From the NCBI GenBank assembly GCA_031280705.1, contig JAITGJ010000172.1, forward strand, positions 1 to 11,900: a stretch of DNA of 11,900 nt, given 5' to 3'. This document shows positions 5,955 through 11,900 of the stretch, piece by piece; within the stretch, counting starts at the first letter, position 1; each line of letters begins with the position of its first letter. This DNA comes from Spirochaetaceae bacterium. Lineage in GTDB: Bacteria; Spirochaetota; Spirochaetia; Treponematales; Breznakiellaceae. A program made the position numbers and the translations under genes. The notes beneath the pieces were generated by a model that was not told the origin of the DNA, made no database searches, and saw only the letters and a program-made list of their open reading frames with translations.

Positions 5955-6962
5955 TTAATCATCTATGCGATGACAGCGGACGCGGTGCGCCGTACCGTTT
6001 CCGGACGGAAGCGTCCGCCACAGCGGATGCTCCCGGCGGCAGATTTCTTCCGCGCGGGGGCAGCGCCCGGCAAAAAAACAGCCGGTAATTTCCGCAAGGG
6101 CGGTTGCGGCCTCACCCCGGATGATTTCCGCCTCCCCCGCCCCGCCTTCACGCGCGGCATTCTTCGCGGCGAAATGTCCCGCGCGCGCCGAACGGAACAG
6201 CAATTCTGTATATGGATGCCGCCCGGTTTGGTACAGATTGTCCGCCGGAGCTTCCTCCACAAGTTCGCCCCGGTACATGACGCCGATACGGTCACAAAAA
6301 TACGACGCCACTTTGAGATCGTGGGCAATAAAAAGCAGCGAAAGACGATGGCGCGATTTCAAATCCAGAAGCAGATTGAGTATCTGTCCCTGCACCGAAA
6401 CATCCAGCGCGGAAACTACTTCGTCGCAGATAAGCAGTTCCGGCTTCATGATAAGGCCCCGCGCAATGGAAATACGCTGCCGCTGTCCGCCGGAAAATTC
6501 CACGGGCCGCCGTTCCAGATCGCGCGCGGAAAGTCCCGTCTCTTCAAGAATCGCGGCGGCTTCCCGGCGCGCCTCTGCATGGCCGGGCCAGGACGGCGAC
6601 CAGCGGTACCCCGCGGTGAGCACTTCGTAAACCGTCATGCGGGGATTAAGGCTGCGGGCCGGATCCTGAAAAACATATTTTACTTTTTCCCGGTAGTTTT
6701 TAAGGGCGCGGCCCGTGAGGGCGGCAACATCATTCCCGGCGCGCCAGATGATGGACCCTTCATCATGCCGGTACATGCGCACAAGGAGCCGCGCCGTCGT
6801 GGTTTTGCCGCAGCCCGATTCTCCGACAAGGCCGTAACTTTCATTTTCGTTGATGGAAAATGACACGCCGTTCACCGCATAAACAAACCGGCCAAAACGG
6901 GCAAAAAAACCCGCTTCAAGATTAAAACGCTTTTTGAGATTTTCCACGCTTATGATCGTCAT
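5955..6962 (-). CDS. oppF: Oligopeptide ABC transporter ATP-binding protein OppF
   Basis: This is the second of two ATPases powering the peptide importer (335 residues, cytoplasmic, docked on OppB/OppC). Walker A is GESGCGKT (residues 47-54). The Q-loop is YVFQDPARSLNP (Gln99). The ABC signature FSGGQRQRISIA starts at 156. Walker B is LLICDE (176-181). The switch histidine is His214 in FIAHDL. The C-terminal extension typical of Opp/Dpp ATPases has Cys295, 301, 308 and 330, the spacing associated with an FeS cluster in this family. The usual DEPVSALD reads DEVVSALD here; catalytic Glu181 is kept. The start overlaps the oppD stop by 4 nt (ATGA), and GGAGG lies about six bases before the ATG inside oppD, so the two are translationally coupled. 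The assignment to OppF rather than OppD rests on gene order and on the SLNPRMTV wording of the Q-loop region. Confidence 0.94.
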   Translation of the reverse strand: MTIISVENLKKRFNLEAGFFARFGRFVYAVNGVSFSINENESYGLVGESGCGKTTTARLLVRMYRHDEGSIIWRAGNDVAALTGRALKNYREKVKYVFQDPARSLNPRMTVYEVLTAGYRWSPSWPGHAEARREAAAILEETGLSARDLERRPVEFSGGQRQRISIARGLIMKPELLICDEVVSALDVSVQGQILNLLLDLKSRHRLSLLFIAHDLKVASYFCDRIGVMYRGELVEEAPADNLYQTGRHPYTELLFRSARAGHFAAKNAAREGGAGEAEIIRGEAATALAEITGCFFAGRCPRAEEICRREHPLWRTLPSGNGTAHRVRCHRIDD

Positions 6963-7990
6963 GTTTCGCCTCCATAACGGATACAGCGAATTTCATGTGA
7001 GGCATTCCGCGCTTCGCCGTCTCCGCCGTCATGCGTAAGGACGCTCCCAAAAGCGGTTTCACATTTCGCAGAGGCTTCCGCGCAGCGGGGCGCGAAAGGA
7101 CATCCGCCGCTTTCGGGAGCGTCTTCCGTTCCGTCACGGATTTTTCCCGGAATGGGCACAAGGCGTTCCCGTGAATAGTGGCTGCCAAAACGGGGACTTG
7201 CCGCGAGCAGCGCTTTTGTGTAGGGATGCCAGGGCGAAGCGCTGATGGAAGCGGCGCGTCCGGCCTCCATGACAAGCCCGCCGTACATCACCATGATCCG
7301 TCCGGAAATATCCGCTACCAGATCAATATCATGACTGATAAAAATGATTGAAATGTTCCGCTTTTTTTGCAGGGTCTTGAGCAGTTCCACTATCTGCCGC
7401 TGAATGGTAACATCAAGCGCGGTCGTGGGTTCGTCGGCGATGAGCAGTTCGCAGCCCCCCGCCAGGGCAAGGGCGATGCTGATACGCTGAAGCTGACCGC
7501 CTGAAAACTGATGAGGGAAATTGCGGAGGCGCTCACGTCCGTTTTCAAGGCCCGTCTCCTCAAGAAGGCGTGCGGCCCGCGCGGCGGCCTCTGTCCGCGT
7601 AATGGCGGGATTACTGCTGCGTAGCGTTTCCAGAAATACTTTTTCCATGCTTTGCAGGGGATCGAAGGAACGCCCCGGCTCCTGATAAATGACGCCGATC
7701 TTCCGTCCCCGGAACGCGCGGAGTTCCCGCGCCCTGAGTTCCCTGAGGCTGGTTCCCCGGTAGTAAACGGACCCTTCCACCGCCGCGTTTGCCGGGAGCA
7801 GGCCCGGTATCGCCTGGGCGGCGGCGCTTTTTCCCGAACCGCTTTCGCCCACCATGCCCAGAACCTCGCCCGGAAACAGGGAAAAATGTATGCCGCGCAC
7901 TGCCCGCACAAAATACGGTTTCTGTCCCCGGAAAACCTGAAATGTTACGCGGAGGTTCCGCACGTCAAGAAGCGGTTCCTGTTCACGCAT
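6959..7990 (-). CDS. oppD: Oligopeptide ABC transporter ATP-binding protein OppD
   Basis: This is the first ATPase of the peptide importer (343 residues, cytoplasmic). Walker A is GESGSGKS (residues 48-55). The Q-loop is YQEPGRSFDP (Gln103). The signature FSGGQLQRISIA starts at 162. Walker B is LLIADEP (182-188). The H-switch is His220 in FISHDI. The C-terminal tail has Cys297, 303, 310 and 336, the four-cysteine pattern linked to an FeS cluster in Opp/Dpp ATPases. The frame is open further upstream to 8083. The ATG at 7990 is preferred because GGAGG precedes it by about eight bases, homology begins just after it (LLDVRNLRVTF), and it overlaps the oppC stop by only 8 nt. It partners OppF as a heterodimer. 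Confidence 0.94.
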   Translation of the reverse strand: MREQEPLLDVRNLRVTFQVFRGQKPYFVRAVRGIHFSLFPGEVLGMVGESGSGKSAAAQAIPGLLPANAAVEGSVYYRGTSLRELRARELRAFRGRKIGVIYQEPGRSFDPLQSMEKVFLETLRSSNPAITRTEAAARAARLLEETGLENGRERLRNFPHQFSGGQLQRISIALALAGGCELLIADEPTTALDVTIQRQIVELLKTLQKKRNISIIFISHDIDLVADISGRIMVMYGGLVMEAGRAASISASPWHPYTKALLAASPRFGSHYSRERLVPIPGKIRDGTEDAPESGGCPFAPRCAEASAKCETAFGSVLTHDGGDGEARNASHEIRCIRYGGET

Positions 7991-9137
7991 GCCGGTCCCC
8001 TCCGCCCGGGAGTTTTTCCGCCGGACTTTTTTTAACACGGGATGATTTTTCTTTTTTCCGGACGCGGCGCGGCATTCCGGCACGCGGAAAAATCACGCTG
8101 TAGGGATCATAAAAATCCCGCAGGGCATCCCCCAAAAAATTAAACGCCAGCGTTACGCCGATAAGGCACCAGACAGGATTGAGAAGCCAGGGAAAATTTT
8201 TCAGGTTGCTCAGGGTAGAAATATCACGCTTGATAAGGCTTCCCCAGCTTACCGCCGGGTCCACAATGCCCAGTCCCAGATACGACAGGGTTGTTTCGGT
8301 AAGGATAAAACCCGGCACGGACAGGGCGATGCTTACAATAAGGAGGCTGGCGATCTGCGGGATGATGTGGCGCACGATGATTACCGGAGAAGGAATCATT
8401 TCAAGCTGCGCATTCATTACAAATTCTTCCCGCTTGATTGCGTGCACCAGGCCGCGGATGGTGCGCGCCGTGCCGGGCCAGCCTACTACCGACAGTATCA
8501 GTGTTATCAGCATATAGGATTTTCCGGAATCCATGCTGGATGAAAGAATGGAGCGCAGAAACAGTATCAGGTAAAGCCCCGGAACCAGCATGAAAAACTC
8601 CGCCGCACGCATGACGGCCCAGTCCGCAAAACCGCCTGAATATCCCGCGAGGCCGCCGAACAGTACCGCGAGCGCAAGGGAAATCGCCGTGGCGATAAAT
8701 CCAATGGTAAGGGAAATGCGGCTGCCGTATACAATCCGCGAAAAAAGATCCCGCCCCAGATGATCCGCCCCGAGAAGAAAAACCGGATACGCTTCTTCCC
8801 CGCCGCTTCCCGTGCCGAAAAGCCGCCGCTCCATCGGAATAACGCCCCAGAGCCGGTAAGGCGCTCCCTTTGCCAAAAAGGTGATGGCCGTGTACGCGCC
8901 GCGCACCCGCACGTATTTCCACGTAATGGTATTCACCGCCCGGGCTTCCTGCGCGCGGAAAGCGCCGCCCGCAAAGCGGATATTCGGCGGATGATATGTC
9001 ATGCCGGGGAAAGCGGTTACCGGAGCGTAGGGCGCGATAAATTCCGCAAAGATCATCACCAGATAAAAAACAAAAAGAAACACAAGCGATGCAAAGGCCA
9101 GCGGACGCCTTTTCAGGTAAACGAAGAATTTACCCAT
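7983..9137 (-). CDS. oppC: Oligopeptide ABC transporter permease OppC
   Basis: This inner-membrane permease pairs with OppB to form the translocation pore. At 384 residues it is longer than the ~300 of E. coli OppC. After TM1 (about 13-32) there is an ~85-residue extracytoplasmic insert (37-120) before LLGADHLGRDLFSRIVYGSR, the OppC hallmark. The rest is the usual permease core, with ETTLSYLGLG (281-290) and FNFLGDALRDFYDP (332-345). A basic, probably cytoplasmic tail follows (RRVRKKEKSSRVKK). The EAA loop that contacts the ATPases reads FVMNAQLEMIPSPVIIVRHIIP (from 239): the invariant Gly and the first Glu-Ala are replaced, unlike in OppB. The start has GGAAGGA about five bases upstream. The gene lies 29 nt after oppB and overlaps oppD by 8 nt. 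Confidence 0.93.
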   Translation of the reverse strand: MGKFFVYLKRRPLAFASLVFLFVFYLVMIFAEFIAPYAPVTAFPGMTYHPPNIRFAGGAFRAQEARAVNTITWKYVRVRGAYTAITFLAKGAPYRLWGVIPMERRLFGTGSGGEEAYPVFLLGADHLGRDLFSRIVYGSRISLTIGFIATAISLALAVLFGGLAGYSGGFADWAVMRAAEFFMLVPGLYLILFLRSILSSSMDSGKSYMLITLILSVVGWPGTARTIRGLVHAIKREEFVMNAQLEMIPSPVIIVRHIIPQIASLLIVSIALSVPGFILTETTLSYLGLGIVDPAVSWGSLIKRDISTLSNLKNFPWLLNPVWCLIGVTLAFNFLGDALRDFYDPYSVIFPRAGMPRRVRKKEKSSRVKKSPAEKLPGGGDRHA

Positions 9138-9153
9138 CGCGGTCCTTCCGCAT

Positions 9154-9182
9154 ATTATAGGCGAATTTACTGTTCCTTTCCA
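9154..9182 (-). promoter_or_regulatory. Possible internal promoter before oppC
   Basis: On the minus strand there is TGGAAA (9177-9182), a 17-base spacer and a perfect TATAAT (9154-9159), in and just after the end of oppB. The predicted mRNA start would fall a few bases before the oppC ribosome binding site. This could provide extra transcription of oppCDF-epmA. The -35 matches consensus at four of six bases; a chance match in an A/T-rich gap is possible. Confidence 0.3.
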
Positions 9183-10255
9183 TACCGTATCCTTGGATCG
9201 ACCAGTGCGAGAACAATGTCGGCAAGCACCATGCCGGCAAGCACAAGAAAACTGGTAAACATTAAATTCGCCAAAACCAGGTTGATGTCTTCCTGCAGCA
9301 CCGCCTCGTACATAAGCCGCCCGACGCCGGGGTAAGCAAAAATAATCTCCAGAATCAGGGACCCCGAAAAAAGGCCCGCGAGCAGGTTTGCGCTCCCGGT
9401 AATGTAGGGGTTAAGCGTATTTCTGAATGCATGATGAAAATAAATTCGCCATTCGGGAATGCCCCGCGCACGGAGGCTGGTAATATAGGGCTGCCCCAGT
9501 TGATCCAGCATGGTGGCCCGTATCATGCGGAGCGTTCCGCCGATTCCGCCCAGAAAGGACGCGAGGAGGGGCAGGAAAATATGATGCGCATAGGAAAACA
9601 CAAATCTCGCCGGATTTTCCCGGAAGGGAAAGGGCGGGTATGCCGTAACGGGAAAAAGACCCGTAACCGACGCGAAAAGCTGCAGCAGGATCAGCATCAG
9701 AATGCCGGGGAAAGCGTGGAGCGTAAGGGCGAAAAAACTGACAGCCCAGTCTATCCGCGTCCCCGCGCGGGAAGAAAAATACACTCCCAGCGCAAAAGAA
9801 AATACGGTAATCAGGAGCAGGGAAATCAGGTTAAGGATGAGGGAATTCCCAATCCGCGCGGCAAGCAGAAAACTCACCGGCGCGCGCGAAATAAGGCTTA
9901 CGCCCAGATCGTGATGCACAACAACCTGACGGAGCCAGCGAAAATACTGCGCATAAAAGGGAATATCCAGCCCCAGTTCGGCACGGCGGCGGGCAAGCTG
10001 TCCGGCATCCAGGGCTTCCCGGTTCTGCGCCGCGTTTCCGGTCCCGGTGCCGCTCTCGCCAAAAAGCTGCTGGATCATTATTTGATCTACAATATCTCCC
10101 GGCGCGAGATCCATAAGGCCAAAAACGGCAAACCCCAGCAGGAACAGCATTACAAGCATGGTACATATTTTCCCCGCAATATGAAACAGGAGGGGAAACT
10201 TCCGCTTTGCCAAAAGGGGAAAGCGCAGCAGCGCCGTTATCGCGGCTGTGGCCAT
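9167..10255 (-). CDS. oppB: Oligopeptide ABC transporter permease OppB
   Basis: This is the first permease of the importer (362 residues, inner membrane, about six membrane segments). TM1 is near residues 30-48 and is followed by LAPGDIVD, the OppB/DppB pattern. LGLDIPFYAQYFRWL (94-108) and DLGVSLISRAPV (116-127) are family marks. The cytoplasmic EAA loop (257-278) keeps RARGI, including the conserved Gly. EIIFAYPGVGRLMYEAVLQED (303-323) and the C-terminal DPRIRYG close the protein. Residues 61-93 form a hydrophilic insert rich in Gly, Asn and Gln, probably extracytoplasmic. The N-terminus carries an extra ~25 basic and hydrophobic residues before TM1. AAAGGAG, which begins on the last base of the oppA stop codon, precedes the ATG by about six bases, so translation is likely coupled to oppA. 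Confidence 0.94.
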   Translation of the reverse strand: MATAAITALLRFPLLAKRKFPLLFHIAGKICTMLVMLFLLGFAVFGLMDLAPGDIVDQIMIQQLFGESGTGTGNAAQNREALDAGQLARRRAELGLDIPFYAQYFRWLRQVVVHHDLGVSLISRAPVSFLLAARIGNSLILNLISLLLITVFSFALGVYFSSRAGTRIDWAVSFFALTLHAFPGILMLILLQLFASVTGLFPVTAYPPFPFRENPARFVFSYAHHIFLPLLASFLGGIGGTLRMIRATMLDQLGQPYITSLRARGIPEWRIYFHHAFRNTLNPYITGSANLLAGLFSGSLILEIIFAYPGVGRLMYEAVLQEDINLVLANLMFTSFLVLAGMVLADIVLALVDPRIRYGKEQ

Positions 10256-10267
10256 GCACCGCTCCTT

Positions 10268-11900
10268 TCAGGGCGCGAGGAAAACGCGCGATACGTCAAG
10301 GCCGTTGCGGTTATCGTAATACACATTGGCATGATCCCAGCGGTGGCTCACCGCGGCAAAACTCCGTGCCCGCACCAGATAAATAACCGGACACTGTTCC
10401 AGCAAAATACGCTGGTATTCGTCCCAGATGATTTTTGCCGGTACAGGATCCACCGTGTAGGCGCCTTCGTTGTAGAGCCAGTCCACGCGCGCCTCCCACC
10501 CGGTCGCGGGAGCCGCCTGGTTTGGATGCCACATGTGGAGATTCCCCTTGGAAACCCAGACATTGCTTCCCTGGGAAGGAAACGTATTTGACCCCGAAAG
10601 TCCTATCAGCAGGGATTCCCAGTCAAATGTTTCCGTAAGCTGTTCCACCATTTTCTGAAATTCCAGAACGCGCACATGAACCGTAATGCCCGCCTTTCCA
10701 AGTTCATCGGCAATGATCGAAGCGATGTCGCCGAAAATGGTGCTGTCAGATGTAATAGTCAAATTAAATTCTACGGCGCGCCCCCGGCTGTCGCGCATCA
10801 CGCCGTCCCCGCCGCGCCGCATGCCAATTGATGACAGCAATTCCGCCGCCCGTTCGGGATGGTAGGTATATTCCAGGGAAATGGCGGAATCGTAATAGGG
10901 GTTTGTTTCCGGGAAAAAGGACAATTTCGGCTCCGCAAGCCCCCGGTACACCTGCATTATGATCCGTTCGCGGTTCAAAAGACAGCTCATGGCCTGCCGG
11001 AATTCCTTTTGGATAAACCACGCGTACTGCATCCGGTCCCGGTTTACCGGATTCTGGTTGAATGTCCAAAACGGCGCGCTCTGGGAACCTTCGGCATTGT
11101 ACACCGTGTAATGAGGGTTCCGCCGGTTCACCAGTTCGTCAAGGTCTTCGGGCCGGGCCGCGTAGGCATCCGTCTCATTCTGCTTGAACATGAAAAACTG
11201 CGTCGTTTCATCGGCAACGATGCGGATAATTTTTTCTTCAACATAGGGAAGTGAAACACCGGCGCTGTCCTTCTCCCAGTAATGCGGATTGCGGCGGTAT
11301 ACAAGCCGGTGCGAAGCATCATACGCTACCAGATACCACTCTCCCGTGGAGGGAATCCGGCGCGGATCCGTATTCACGCCGAAAATACCGCGCACCGCTT
11401 CCGCGCCGCCCTGCCGCTTTGCTTCCTCATAATCCATTTTTGGCATAATGCTCATGTTGGACGCCAGGAGCGGTTCCGCCACGATCCGGGGATAGTGAAG
11501 CACAAAACGCCGATCGTCAATTTTTTCAATATCAACATGCGCCTCCGTGCCGTCTTCCATCGTAACAAACTGCTGATAGTAGCCGGAGCTTTCGCACGCC
11601 GGGTCGCCGTGAATTTCGTTATACCAGAAAATTATATCGTCGCTCGTAACCTTGACGCGGCGGTCCTGATCGTACCACGTCCAGTACAGATCGTCCCGCA
11701 GGGTACAAAGTACATCGAGCCGGTTCTCTTCTTCAAAAACCCTGATTTCAAAAGACGCCCCGTGAGGCACCCACGCGCGCGACACCTGATCGTAGTCAAA
11801 AAGAGCGGTAACCATGCCGGAAACAACGCCGCTCGTCGTGGCATCCTGTTCGGCGACAAGAAGATTGAAACTTTTTGGGTCCTGGTGCATCACGCCATGC
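10268..11900 (-). CDS. oppA: Oligopeptide ABC transporter substrate-binding protein OppA (N-terminus outside window)
   Basis: This is a family 5 extracellular solute-binding protein, which captures peptides outside the membrane and delivers them to OppBC. About 543 residues are visible. The frame is still open at the window edge, where the visible GTG/ATG codons (11891-11893 and 11888-11890) are internal: residues DPKSFNLLVAEQDATTS match the family's mature N-terminal region, so only the signal peptide and a short first strand are missing. Other marks are VTSDDIIFWYNEIHGDP, RLVYRRNPHYWEKDSAG followed by LPYVEEKIIRIV, MSCLLNRERII, and the C-terminal EYQRILLEQCPVIYLV. It is Trp- and Tyr-rich, as expected for a binding cleft. 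Whether it is lipid-anchored cannot be seen. It heads the visible operon; the promoter lies beyond the window. The substrate is not deducible in detail: peptides are likely from the OppBCDF partners, but some family members bind sugars or nickel. Confidence 0.93.
   Translation of the reverse strand, partial: HGVMHQDPKSFNLLVAEQDATTSGVVSGMVTALFDYDQVSRAWVPHGASFEIRVFEEENRLDVLCTLRDDLYWTWYDQDRRVKVTSDDIIFWYNEIHGDPACESSGYYQQFVTMEDGTEAHVDIEKIDDRRFVLHYPRIVAEPLLASNMSIMPKMDYEEAKRQGGAEAVRGIFGVNTDPRRIPSTGEWYLVAYDASHRLVYRRNPHYWEKDSAGVSLPYVEEKIIRIVADETTQFFMFKQNETDAYAARPEDLDELVNRRNPHYTVYNAEGSQSAPFWTFNQNPVNRDRMQYAWFIQKEFRQAMSCLLNRERIIMQVYRGLAEPKLSFFPETNPYYDSAISLEYTYHPERAAELLSSIGMRRGGDGVMRDSRGRAVEFNLTITSDSTIFGDIASIIADELGKAGITVHVRVLEFQKMVEQLTETFDWESLLIGLSGSNTFPSQGSNVWVSKGNLHMWHPNQAAPATGWEARVDWLYNEGAYTVDPVPAKIIWDEYQRILLEQCPVIYLVRARSFAAVSHRWDHANVYYDNRNGLDVSRVFLAP

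Noticed and set aside
5895..6863. Plus-strand open frame of 322 codons opposite oppF
   Set aside because: No recognisable motif; oppF on the other strand has all ABC motifs in order.
7991..8083. Upstream start for oppD giving 31 extra residues
   Set aside because: It would overlap oppC by about 100 bases; the ATG at 7990 has a good GGAGG site and coincides with the start of homology.
9431..10591. Plus-strand open frame of 386 codons opposite oppB and oppA
   Set aside because: Low-complexity basic translation with no domain; the opposite strand encodes well-matched OppB and OppA.
1..11900. CRISPR array, insertion sequence, integrase or att site next to the tRNA
   Set aside because: I found no regularly spaced repeats, transposase or integrase frame, and no second copy of the tRNA 3' end in the window.

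Overview
The window is GC-rich, densely coded bacterial chromosome. It resembles an anaerobic spirochaete of the Treponema group. The pointers are a clostridial-type [FeFe] hydrogenase, a LEA-type lipoprotein with a spirochaete-like lipobox, a long poly-G tract in an upstream region (a treponemal habit), and a solute-binding-protein/OppBCDF operon ending in epmA. This assignment is inference from gene content; no rRNA or other marker gene is present. I see no mobile element, CRISPR array or phage gene.

Layout, left to right. Bases 1-855 (+) are the C-terminal part of an [FeFe] hydrogenase. It is followed by two perfect inverted repeats (868-951) that probably end its transcript. A small DUF1697 gene (1008-1556, +) is clearly poorer in GC than its surroundings. 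It converges on a homocysteine S-methyltransferase (1663-3357, -) that has the two N-terminal modules of MetH but whose second (pterin/folate) module has lost its signature motifs. A tRNA-Pro(GGG) gene (3568-3641, +) follows, with a good promoter. A run of 14 G lies 24 bases after it. Then comes a LEA-2 lipoprotein gene (3895-4806, +).

From 4879 to the right edge everything is on the minus strand and reads as one operon: oppA (5' end outside the window), oppB, oppC, oppD, oppF and epmA. Spacing is tight: 12 nt between A and B, 29 nt between B and C, an 8-nt overlap of C and D, a 4-nt overlap of D and F, and 71 nt between F and epmA. Together the opp genes encode a complete peptide importer (binding protein, two permeases, two ATPases). 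epmA encodes the lysyl-tRNA-synthetase-like enzyme that modifies elongation factor P. It ends the unit and faces the lipoprotein gene across a 72-base convergent gap containing an imperfect inverted repeat.

Nothing here is a clearly new multi-gene system. The points most worth a second look are the eroded folate module of the MetH-like protein, the poly-G tract upstream of the lipoprotein gene, the -10 box fused to the metH-like start codon, and the low-GC DUF1697 gene.
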